Shown piece by piece: positions 51,401 to 61,800 of a DNA stretch of 64,000 nucleotides. The position numbers were made by a program, and so were the translations under genes. The notes under the pieces were generated by a model. The model was given only the letters and a program-made list of their open reading frames with translations. It was not told the origin of the DNA and made no database searches. Origin of the DNA: Pomacea canaliculata (Eukaryota; Mollusca; Gastropoda; Architaenioglossa; Ampullariidae); contig NC_037595.1 of the NCBI RefSeq assembly GCF_003073045.1, positions 12,206,074 through 12,270,073 of the forward strand. The letters run 5' to 3'. Positions within the stretch are counted from its first letter, which is position 1; each line of letters begins with the position of its first letter.

Positions 51401-54170
51401 GTCAGTTACGAATGCACACCCGATCTGGTGACACAGAACTCAAACCATACGAACATCCTCACACTCACGCTTTAGCCTTGGAAAGGGAGTTGGAGAGTAC
51501 ACGAGAACGATGCAAGCGACAGGTGGCAGAACTCAATGCAGAGGTTGAGCAGCTGACAGCAGAACTAATGAAAATAAAGAAACAGTATGAGAGTGGGTTT
51601 CTCTAGATGTATTCTCCTTTGTATACTTTCTCTGTTGATAATTTTTTGTGGGTATGAGATACAAGGTATTGTTGTCATGACCATGGTATCATAATTTGTA
51701 TTTATAAAATATTTAACAAGATGATTCAATGGATTTGCGAAAAAAAAAACGCTTTAAACAACACAAATGATAATTTACTCCTGTGAAACCTGCAGATTAT
51801 GAAGCATCAAAAATGTTAGCAGTTTTAATTGTTTTCCTGTGCTACAGATGAAATGCGAAGTGAACAGGCCCGCTGGCTGCAAGTTGAAGCTGGACTGCGA
51901 GCACAAATACTTGCGCTGCAAACTGTTAAAGAGAAAGACCAAGACCTAAGTAACATCACAGCTACCACTGAAAGGCTGAAGCCAGTTTCTAATGGACATA
52001 AAAAAACAAGTGAGAATAGTGGCAGATATTACATTAATATGACTTAGATGTTTTCACGTGTTTCATATTTCTATTACCATCACACTGTGTTGATTTCAAT
52101 CTCTTTTTCAGTCTTCTGTCTCAGTCGAATCATGATGCATGATGTCTGGCGATCAGATGATGATAGTGGGTTTAAGAAATATCAGATGTGAAGTTTTAAA
52201 ATTTACATCTAAACCACTCTTTATCATTGACTTTGACATGCCATGGAGAGAGAATGAATGCACAGATTTTTTTTTATTTGAGCAGATAAAAGATTAGGAA
52301 AAACAATAGCCAGGGAAGAGAACTACGGGAATACAGCACTCAACACCTTCCCAGAGTCAAAGCATGGCATGTTTAAAAAGAATATCAAGCAGAAGCTTTT
52401 GCTGAAGAGCATATCGCAGATATCATCAAAGAAAATGAAAAGCTCAAGACCAGGGTAGGCATCAGTTTTGTGTATGTTTCTCTTTTGTCAGTGCATATTG
52501 ATGACAGGGAAAAAAACCCTTAGGTGCCCGAAAAATTATGATGCATAATTAGCATAATACTTAGCAATCCAAATGAGTTGTTACAGGATATTGTGTTTTG
52601 ATGAACACATACAGGCTGTAAAGCACGAATGTATTTTTAGGATGAAAGGTGTCTGAGTGGCGGTGGCCCATGGTGAACTGCAAGTAGTGGACTGTATGTA
52701 GTGCACAGCATGTGGAAAGCCAAGTTGCAACCCTCTTCTTCCTCCCTGTTACCTTCCCTGGGTGGCTGGGGGACTTTTTCACTCAGAGGCCCTTGAATCA
52801 GCACTCTTCTGTTCTGAAGTTCAGCACATTAACCAGCAGACTTGGGTGTTTCCCACCTGGTCAAAACATTCAAGAACAAGAAGTGGGATTTGTGGTTTTT
52901 GTTTCCAATGCATGGGTACCTTTTGCATTTAAAAAAAATACTTTTGCTTTATGGTTAAAGCTTTTGTGTGTGTTTATGTTCAGCTGGAGCTGCTACAATT
53001 AGAGAAAGACCAGGAGAGGGTGAACCTGCGTCGTTCGTTAGCTGAGACAGAGTCGATAGCTCGTCACAGCCGTGAGGATTTTGAAAACCAGGCAAGACCT
53101 TTCAGCTGTTGACTTTCTCCAGACACAGTGCTAAATGTTGAAGAAAACCTGAATTTTATACAGCTTTTGACTTCATTTTACACCATTTATGGAAAATGAA
53201 TATTCTCCATGATTCACATGAGCAAAATATTTTGTGACAGGAATCTAGTTATGGGCTGCAGTTCATGGAGGCTGGTATTTATTTGATTGTAGCTTGAGGC
53301 CATGAGAGCTGCGCACGAGAAAGAACTCAATAAGCTTCGTGCAGAACAGGCACTGCAGCATTCCTCATCCAAGTTGGCAGCACTACAGAGCAGATGTGAC
53401 TCCCAGGAGGTGGGGCTTTTGGATACATTTTACCTTTCTCTGGAACTTGAGGTGAACTGGAACTCTGGAATTGTGCTAATAGCATAGCTGTCTAGCAATG
53501 GACACCCTGATCTGGCATGGAATGTGCTTCAGATGTTCTTGAACATTTTGCAGGTGATGCTGCAGCACCTACAGCGCCAGCTTGCTCAGCGGGAAGTGGA
53601 GGTAGAGCAGATGGCAGCACTGAAGAAACAAGAGACAGAGCTGAAAGCACAGGTGGAGATGTTGCAAGAAAAGCTGCGTGAAGCCAAAAGGACACAAACG
53701 CCAGTAAGATGACCAGCTGGATGGTGTTTTCAGTCTTTATCAGGTTGTTGAAATCCTATATTCATTATCTCCCCCTCTCACTCCACTGGTTATGTAAGTG
53801 TACAGCTTCCAGATTTATTCCCTTTCATGTCATATATTGGTATCTTCAAATATTTTTTGATGTTATATTTTTAAAACACGACATTTTTGGGTGTGTTTAG
53901 GTGATGCGTCATTATGAAGCTTTAGAAGAAAAGATTTCACTATTGATGGAGAAGCACAGCAAGAGAGAGCAAGAACTTGAAGTACTGGTACGCAGTTCAC
54001 AGAGGATAGCCTCTCAGGACCTCATAGAGGAAGCTGCACGCTGGAAGAATATGGTAGAAGCAAAAAATCTGGAGATTAACAAGTTCCGTGAAGAGCTGGA
54101 CTCCATTTTGGAAGTACTGCGAGAACTGCAGAGACAAGGGGTGAAGCTGCCAGTCTGTAGCTTGCGCTGA
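36498..54170 (+). CDS. CEP162: Centrosomal protein of 162 kDa (CEP162)
   Basis: Thirty coding exons: 36498-36557, 36757-36871, 37263-37441, 38163-38241, 38494-38677, 39200-39246, 39786-39880, 40277-40480, 41747-41783, 42422-42583, 42813-42938, 43197-43328, 43607-43704, 44326-44425, 45099-45278, 45850-46095, 46609-46721, 46991-47247, 47699-47849, 48014-48163, 49487-49647, 50278-50361, 50833-51060, 51367-51592, 51848-52009, 52286-52454, 52984-53091, 53293-53409, 53554-53703, 53901-54170. With two one-base corrections (exons 21 and 26) this gives about 1,463 residues; human has about 1,400. Family landmarks are LSKEDFDATF at the start, DTLDELAEKQKFF, LDSLDS, SSGYGK, KWYAENQELLD, RRRHPNSLPALMM and the C-terminal FREELDSILEVLRELQRQGV. 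The second half is almost entirely coiled coil. CEP162 binds microtubules at distal centriole ends and promotes transition-zone assembly in cilia. Intron 27 has a GC donor. Exon 16 has a weak acceptor tract. Confidence 0.93.
37579..38037. mobile_element. Possible solo LTR in CEP162 intron 3
   Basis: This block is clearly more GC-rich than the intron around it. It starts TGTAACA and ends TCTAACA, giving TG...CA ends with a short imperfect inverted repeat as in retroviral-type LTRs. No clean target-site duplication is visible (GTTTA on the left, CATTT on the right). The family is unknown; another kind of insert is possible. Confidence 0.4.
39390..39760 (+). repeat. LINE 3' end fragment
   Basis: The sequence WNGLPISLRH followed by TTFKS and MHLF, with interruptions, matches the C-terminal end of L2/CR1-type ORF2 proteins. 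A 3' UTR ends in GGCGCTATATAAAT and an ATT repeat (39720-39755). The fragment is 5'-truncated and lies in CEP162 intron 6. Its tail differs from the other LINE copies here, so it belongs to another subfamily. Confidence 0.65.
41430..41520 (-). repeat. tRNA-derived SINE fragment, copy 2
   Basis: This block aligns with the SINE fragment at 2557-2620 over about 60 bases. It carries a minus-strand B-box-like GGGTTCAGATCTC near 41498-41510. It lies in CEP162 intron 8. Confidence 0.5.
44870..45060 (+). repeat. Reverse transcriptase remnant in CEP162 intron 14
   Basis: The reading INLEKMKVL, then PAITIDNYELEVV and FVNIG, interrupted by a stop, resembles the segment downstream of the RT palm in several non-LTR retrotransposons (an ITI...LEVV..FVYLG pattern). 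It is short and the ends are not defined. Confidence 0.4.
45490..45690. repeat. GT-rich microsatellite
   Basis: The plus strand holds repeated TGTG, ATGT and GTAT units in interrupted arrays over about 200 bases in CEP162 intron 15. Shorter GT or GA tracts occur at about 7440-7462 and 39955-39990. Open frames here are repeat artefacts. Confidence 0.8.
48332..49182. mobile_element. Internally deleted Tigger element with perfect TIRs
   Basis: The element begins CAGTGGTACCTCGACATACG and its right end is the exact reverse complement over about 24 bases, flanked by TA on both sides (48330-48331 and 49183-49184). Inside, from about 48655, a decayed frame reads IKEILGMWEKVVEFV and later FFKRSAGE and KKAKTSDE, resembling the C-terminal part of Tigger/pogo transposases. 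The catalytic DDE region is absent. It sits in CEP162 intron 20. Confidence 0.9.
52640..52870 (-). repeat. tRNA-derived SINE, different family
   Basis: On the minus strand an A-box-like segment (CTGCTGGTTAATGTGCTGAA, about 52819-52838) is followed about 25 bases later by a B-box-like TGATTCAAGGGCC (52788-52800), the spacing of a tRNA promoter. The body toward 52640 is more GC-rich than the intron. It lies in CEP162 intron 26. A degenerate tRNA is the alternative; no intact cloverleaf was found. Confidence 0.5.
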
Positions 54171-54820
54171 TGTTTAAAACTCCCTCAAAACTGTTGATAG
54201 AAAAGCTTGTTTAAAACAATATTTCTTCATATGGGCATGTCCATTTAACAGCTACCTCATGTATATTGGGTGTGATGTTGGTCACCTCTGTATTCAGTGC
54301 TTGAAGATACTGACCATCTGCATCACATATTGCTGATAGTGTGAACCTGCCTGGTTATCTGGCGATGCTATATGCCAGCCATGTCATATGGCTGGGTGTC
54401 ATCTAGCAATGTGTCACAGGTAAGGCTGGCATTTAATCACATCTCCAGCCCAAGATTACTATGTGTGATGACATGCCACTTAAATGTCAGGCTTGACAAA
54501 ATACATTATGCCCAGCCCACCACATACTGCTGTTGACCCACAGACTGATATCTAGTCCTGTTATATGCTCAACATCTATTTTATCTGAAACATTCCTGTC
54601 CCTCACAGTCTAAAATTCAGCTCAAAGCTGAGGTACAACCACAAATGGTGACAACATCATTAATCTGGTTAAACTGCATCTTCAAGTTGTTTCAATGTCC
54701 TGCTGTTTTATGGTTTTAGTCAGTAGCATGGTCAGCTTACTAGTACACAGCAGGTCACCTTAGAGATGTTTTGCATCTTTCTGCACTACATGCTTTTTCT
54801 GAATGCCTTGCAGACATTTA

Positions 54821-55290
54821 ATAATAATAAATGTAAAGTGTATACTCACACTCCTAAGGTGCATGCTCTTAGTACCTAAGAACAAGAAGGACAGACAGCA
54901 TAAGAGGGACAGGAAAACAAATAACATATGAACTAAGAATAGCCAACAATACTAATGATGAATAAAAACAAGTACAGAAAACTCAAAAGAGGAACCAAAT
55001 AGCAAGAACTGAGAGTATCATGATATTGCAAAAGGAAGACGAGCAAAGAAGGGTGTGAAAAAGGACTAACATGATGGGAAAGGTTGTTAGGAGTAATATT
55101 TATGGGAGAGGTGCATTTTCAGTGCAAGTTAAAAGGATTCAGTAGTGGGTACGTAGTGGATATGTAAAGGGAGAGAGTTCCATTGTCACATTTATATTCA
55201 TCGGTCACCTTAGATGTCTGTTATGAGCGAGTGGGTATGTCTTATAAATAAAGAGTGGTGGTGTGCATTTCTTTGAGCGCTGCAGATCCT
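54821..55290 (-). mobile_element. 5'-truncated LINE fragment, minus orientation
   Basis: Read on the minus strand, the fragment has the ORF2 C-terminal signature WNSLPLHIH followed by ESFKLALKMHL (near 55110-55190). It then runs through a 3' UTR to CACCTTAGGAGTGTGAGTAT and a TTATTATTATT tail at 54821-54832. The tail matches those at 28100-28156 and 57940-57998, so all three share a family. Confidence 0.7.
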
Positions 55291-57254
55291 AACCACCTGA
55301 AAACCCAAGCACTCATTATCCTTTGGTTTTTATGGGTTGTACTATCACTGCTGTGGAGGACACTTTGATCTTGCCCTTTATTTATTCTCAGCAGACATTT
55401 AAAGATTTAGAATTTGTGGATCAAATATATTTTAGTTTTGTTTAAAACACATGAGTGGCAGAGAATCACAAGAATGCCAAGAGTTGGTGGCCATATTATT
55501 ACCAGGCCTGAAAGGACAATATGGACAGATGCTGGTATTTATAGCAGTTTAGTGTTACCTCTACTTGGCTATTTTTTGTTAGTCCTGTTTAAAATTTATT
55601 GAACTAATCAAGGGATACACAGTACACAAGGGGTATGTCAATAATCTCTCTAACACAAAGAACAAAACAATGTCATTATACAACAGAAAGTCATACAATT
55701 TGACGAGCATCTAAAGTCACAATGCTAAAGGTTGGGGGAAAAAGGTACTTGTCAGTGATTGTTAACTTTATGAATGATGCATTCTGGTGCAATTTTAAGC
55801 AACTCTGAAAAATGCTTTGCAGTAGGCAAAGAAAATGACGACTAAGGCAAAATGAACTTTGTTACTTCTTGCTTATCTGATGCGGATGCATGATCGTGGT
55901 AGTAACTTTTCAAAAAGAAAGTTGTTCCTAGATAATGGCTTTTAGGATGATGTATTTTTTATGTTGTAACCTGAAAACTCTTTGCTGAACCATGAGAAAT
56001 CAAAAAAAAAAAGTTATCTTAGGTCTGAAATATAGCTATTTTGTATTTTAAACTATGCAACTGAAAACGTGTGCCATTCATCTTTCTAGTTGGAAAAAAT
56101 GAATGCTGTGACATAAAGAACAAACAAGCAAATATGTTCATGCACTTTTGTGTGTACTCTATGAAAAGTTTATTTTCACCTGTTTCAATCTGTTGGAATT
56201 TATCTGGACACTCCAGACACTTTCATACATTTGACACTTTATTAAAGAAAGAGTTATCATTCTAAACAAAACAATTTTTTATCATTAATACATTTTGTAT
56301 TGTGCATGGTGAGCACTAATAACTGCAAGGCAGAAGAGTTGAATGCATGAACAAACCCTCCCTGTATGAAAGAATGGAGAAACGTTTCAATAAAATATAT
56401 ATTTTGCATTGTACACAACAGTAAACATTCATGTACACCATTGTCAGGCTAATTTTACCCTGCTAGTAATCTTCTACGAGCCACTCTTTTACTCACAATT
56501 ACAGACTTCACCAAATTAGTCTGATTCCTTAATATGAAGGCACATTGCTACTTGAGTTGATCTTCTGGAACCCTGTATATATTAACAATCTGACAAAGAA
56601 AAAAAAACAACAACAAAAAACACTACTGAGCAAATACTGCTAATACACCATCAAAAACAGAATTTTAAAAAGGAATGTAATTTTAATATTCCTTCATCAG
56701 AAAAGCGATGAAAGTCTCTAATAATGTATATTTTTTAACTCACATGGACATGGACGGATAAACATATCACAATGGTGCTGTTAATAATATAAATTTGGCA
56801 CAGATAATTCAGATCAACTGTCACACACTTTGCAAATGAAAAATCTATGCACATTAATAATTGCAATTAACAAGAAGGAATGTGAATAGAGTCCATGGAA
56901 GCAAAGGCATATAAATAATCCTCAATAATTAATACTTAAACACAAGTAAACAAAACAGAATGTGAATGCAGTTGACCGTTGTCTATAATACAAACCTCTT
57001 ACTGGAACAACACTTAAAAAAACATGAAAGCAAAAGAAACTTAATTTTTTTTCTCGTTCCTGTCCCCATTATCCATAATCTTACACAGACAAAAAAATAT
57101 GAAGTAAATGGAAAATAATCTGAAAGATATCTGCTATGTTAACAGCTACAATAAAACCATATTGAAAACTTGCTCAATATACAAAGATGGTGTCTTCAAT
57201 CTTGGTAAAGAGATACTAAAGACTGAAACAGTTAAATCTGGCCAAAATTTGTAG

Positions 57255-57998
57255 ACTTACCCTATGGAAACCCCCCTGGGTAACCTGCCGGTCCCTATCA
57301 ACCCATGCTACAGAAACCGCATATGCAACACAAGCACAACAAGAGCCTGGACAGGAAGATCCCTCTTCGGAGGGGCCTATGACGCGTGTTGGGGAATGCC
57401 TTTGGGAAGTCAGCTCGACAACCCATCTTCTCACGGCCATGGCAAAAACCAGGATAGGGACCTGGAACATCAGAACCCTATAAGTGAGGGAAATCAGCTC
57501 AGGTAGCCCAGGAAATGAAGAACAATGGCATCAAGCTCCTCGGCCTGTGAAAGATCAGATGGAATGGCAACGGTCAGACCAGACTTTTGCCAAGGGAGAC
57601 TATCATCTACTCTGGACATGAAAACCCTGACCATGACCACACACAAGGAGTAGCAGTACTGATGATATCAGAAGCTGCAAGAGCACTAACAGCATGGGAA
57701 CCAGATTCCCCACAACTCATGTCACCTCGGTTCAACTCCAAAGGAAGAAAGATCACCATCATCCAGTGCTATGCACCTACCACTGCAGCTAATGCAGATA
57801 TATATCCTACAAAACCATCAAAAATTGACATAAAAAGTAACCATGAAAATAGCATAAATACATGATGCTTTTTATGGATCTTTAGGGATATCATTTATCG
57901 TATGCTGTCCATGTTTCGTCTTGTTCTTAAGCACTAAGAGCTTACTCCTTAGAAGTGTGAGTATGTGCTTTACAAATTTTGCACTTATTATTATTATT
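57255..57998 (+). mobile_element. LINE endonuclease fragment with shared 3' tail
   Basis: The frame around 57450-57830 carries non-LTR endonuclease signatures with interruptions: RDLEHQNP (for GTWNVRT), NGIKLLGL, ETIIYSGHENPDHDHTQGVA, ITIIQCYAPT. It stops abruptly near 57800 and is followed by a 3' tail (57935-57998) of the type at 28100-28156. RT sequence is missing, so this is either an internally deleted copy or two adjacent insertions. Confidence 0.75.
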
Positions 57999-58824
57999 TC
58001 TGGACAACCATCCACATAAAACAGTCATAAAACCAGCAAATGACTCATTACTTGTTATTGTTGAACACTTTCTTTTCATTATGGTCACATGACAACACTG
58101 TCTGCAGCAAAGCCATTTTTTTTCTATACTCGAACTAGTTTTATTTACCTTTGCAAACCTATCTCCCCTGTTTTGGGATGCTGCACCACCTCCATACAAT
58201 TGTAGAAGATGCAAACTCTAAAGTACATCAACAACAAAGTTTTTATGCCAGCTTTACTAAGTAATTTTAATTTAGTTTCAGTGATAGGCTAATGCTCACA
58301 ATGGCATATTATTTCACTTGTGTTTTTGCGAACTACTTTTTATCATTCATTCATCTGTAAAGGAATTGCAGAGAACAAAAAATTATTTTTTACCGTAGTC
58401 AGCAGTAAGCATGTCATAAGATTTTTTGTTAGTTGGTACATGAATGCTCTTCCTGCTCTGGAAACACTATTGCATATGGTAATAACAGATGTTCTGAAAG
58501 CACATAGACATAACTTGTAGATGCAGTACAAAGTATTGCATAAGTAATACTAGAACCATACAATAAGGCTAACAATAAAATGTTAGAAATGTTCACACCT
58601 CATGCAGAAAACCAGCCAGTTCATGAAAAAGTCCTCCATGCAGGCAAAATCCTTGTCTAGCAATGACAAAAGCTGATGATAAAACATAGAACCAGTGGTA
58701 CAACCATCCTTTCTGAGAACTAGCAAAAGTGAATTAAATATTTTAAAACCCCACACATTTGGGTCTGCTGTGAAGGTGCAATCCACGAAGGACTGCATGC
58801 CAAATGTGCACAATCTGGTTTCTG

Positions 58825-61800
58825 TCAATAGTGCTGCCTGTTCAGAAGACGAGAAGAGAAAGGTCTGCCTGCCATGCGCTGACTAGAAAAGCCTCCTCGT
58901 TGTGATGTAAGTTGATGACCCCGAAATCCTGCAGACTACAAAAGAAGAAAATCTCAAGCCATTAACTTGTTTTCCCATGGGCAAACATGGTTACATATTC
59001 TTTTTGCAGCAGATAGGATGAAAAACTAAGTCTTTTCTTAGGTAAGCCATTTGATACCCTGCTGACAAGTAAGCTGAATCTTAGAAGTAACAGTTTTATA
59101 GAAACTATTATTTTATGTAGCACACACAGGGGTGTAAATCTGAAGATTAAGTGTTTTAGTAAATATACACACTGAACAGATGACAGCCAAAGCTGGAAGA
59201 TAATTTCCCAACTTTCATACCATAAATGTAAGATTTAGTTTATTTAACTCAGCATTATATACAAAATAATTCTATAAATTACAGTTTCGACTTACAGCAT
59301 ATTATGGCCTGTAATAATATGATAATAAATAAAAAGTGACTCTATGAAAAAACCATGGTAGTATGACAAAAGTGCTCAAGGACATTTACAAAAGAAATTT
59401 TGGCAACAACAGTGACAAGTATAATGTGCACTTAACAGTCCTGTTTGAGAGAAATGTGCTTATAAGAATCGGTGGACATGCATACAACCACAAATACAGA
59501 CGCATGCAATACCACTCTTAGCACTTAACCATGTACACTACACATTAGCACCATGCACAATAAATGAAGATGTAATATTGTTTACATCTTTACCAAATGT
59601 TAAGAAAAATCTATTATGCATATGTTCACAACAGCAAAACTGTCTCAAGCACTAAATTACAAAACTGTCAAACATTCTCACTGTTAAAAGTAAAATTCTT
59701 TGCTTCACTGATTTTCTGGGGTATGGGAGTTAAAATATCCTAGCATTATTTTTCAGCATAAGCTTGGCCCTGTTCAAATATATCAAATATAAGCCTGAAC
59801 CATTAAAATTTCATGACAAACACATATAATACAATGTTCCATTATAACAAACAGGGGTCGGGTGAGAACTATGGCTAAAAAACAAAATAATAAAAACTGG
59901 TGCTACACAATGATTCTAGAGGTAGGCAACACTTAGAAAGTAAAAAGTGAACCTGCCTGAGGCTGGAAATGCCTCATCACTGTGAGATGAAAGACTCCTT
60001 CATAAGTATCGCTAGATGCAAAGAAAGATGGACAGGATGTGAGTCTTAAAACTACCATGCACATAATAGTCAAGCAGAAAAATCAATGACGCTTGGTCAG
60101 GAGGACACTGCCAAATCAGGTTAAGCAATGGCCGTTTAAACTGTCCAGATGCATCAAGAAATTTCCTTTCACACAAACCTTTTGTTTTATTTGTGTTTGG
60201 GTGATCCAATCTAGACTAATAAATTATGGGACCCTACACAAATGTGTAAAGTATCAGCCAGTCCTCAAACATTGCATTAACTTTGACACATTCCTGGGGC
60301 TGTAGTTATGAAGTGAGAGTAAGTTGCTTCCCCAGGGAAAAATGGGGAAGTTAAGAAATGTACTTTGTTTCTGGAGTTATAAAGTGATGTCCAGACCCCA
60401 ACCCCTTCTGCTTGCCCACTGATTTGCTAGTGAAGTAATCTGTTCAAACAAACCTTTATTTTACTCATCCCTGACAATTTTTTCCATCTCTTTTTAGAAA
60501 TAAAATGATAGTGAAAAGAAGGAAGATGGAGAAGAAAGAAGAAAACAAAGAGTGATATATTTTTACAAAATGAATCAAATTTAAAAAGGGAACACTTTCT
60601 TTTTCAGGATTTTCAAGTTCATCCTCAATCCACTTCCTATGTTCAATCTTCAAGATTTGAAATCAACACTCCCACAGAAAGGCTGGTACAAATTTCCTTC
60701 TCTTGCCTATTCTCCCACTCCATCCCACCCTTCCCCTCTCTCTTTTTTATAAAAATGCACACACACATATGTACCAACACACTTATCTAACGTAAGAAAA
60801 AGAGCAAGCCTGCCATTCCAGTGTCAAGCTCTAAAGAATATCAAATTCACAAAAAGCTCCACTTACATGGACATACACCCGGTGACTGCCAGGAAGGACT
60901 CCATAGGCCTGCTGGTTGCCTGGTTCTCTGTTTTCTATGACTGTTTGGGACAAAGTTTGGAAGAAAGGGGGCAGGGGCATCAGTTTTTCAGTCAAACACA
61001 ACACACAAAATATCTGTGCCAAGAAATCCCAACAGAATTTTAAAAATACAGAGCTTTAACTTTTGAAAAGAGCTAAACAAACAGTTTAAAAAGCACGCAA
61101 GAAACATACAATTGCATGAACAATTTACTGTGAAACTGACCTCACTCCCTATGACCCCAAGTCATAGGACTACCATTTTAGTGTAAAAAGGAACAAAATG
61201 TAGACTGTTTCCCCGCTTCAGTTCCCATCATACACTCTTCATATTAACCTCTCATATGCAAGGACTAGGTACCTCTGAGTCTGTCGTTCAATCTGTCAAG
61301 AGACTCCACTACCCGATGCTCTTCGATGGACAAGGCAGATGGCCCTCCTAAGCAGAATGGAAAGCAAAGAATTTAAATTGAATGAACAGTCTTGTAATTA
61401 CATTGTTGAGGTCAGAAAATTGTGCTGGCTGAAAATGGCTATCCCAAAGATGTGTATACTATTATTTCAGTGTAAGCTTGCAGCTTCAAGGTCTTATTTA
61501 AACACGATTACTCCTGATGTTTGGATTCTGTCTGGATTTCTCAAGTTGTCAGGATGAAAACCACCATATGAGGATACAACTATGCACAAGGCCGGAACCT
61601 CAAATGATCAATGAATCAAGCTCATTAACCTTTGTTGATTTTGTGCCGTAAGTTGTTGTAGATCTGCTGTGTTTGTGCTGAATCGATGGCTGCCATCATA
61701 CAACTGTCACTGACTCCTGGCCCATGGTATGCAACATCTCTTCAGCAGCCAAAAACCCTGCCATGCTCTCGGACACTAGACAAAGAGCAGAAGGAGACGA

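Larger units (their letters stand above)
54171..58824. other. CEP162 3' UTR, intergenic DNA, 3' UTR of minus-strand gene
   Basis: No coding gene is recognised. CEP162 may end anywhere between the first few hundred bases and the AATAAA at 56389-56394. Two LINE fragments are listed separately. The part adjoining 58824 is presumably the 3' UTR of the minus-strand gene. Short open frames elsewhere have no support. Confidence 0.5.

Noticed and set aside
52740..52860. Functional tRNA gene
   Set aside because: A- and B-box-like motifs are present, but I could not form an intact cloverleaf, and it is embedded in a SINE-like block.
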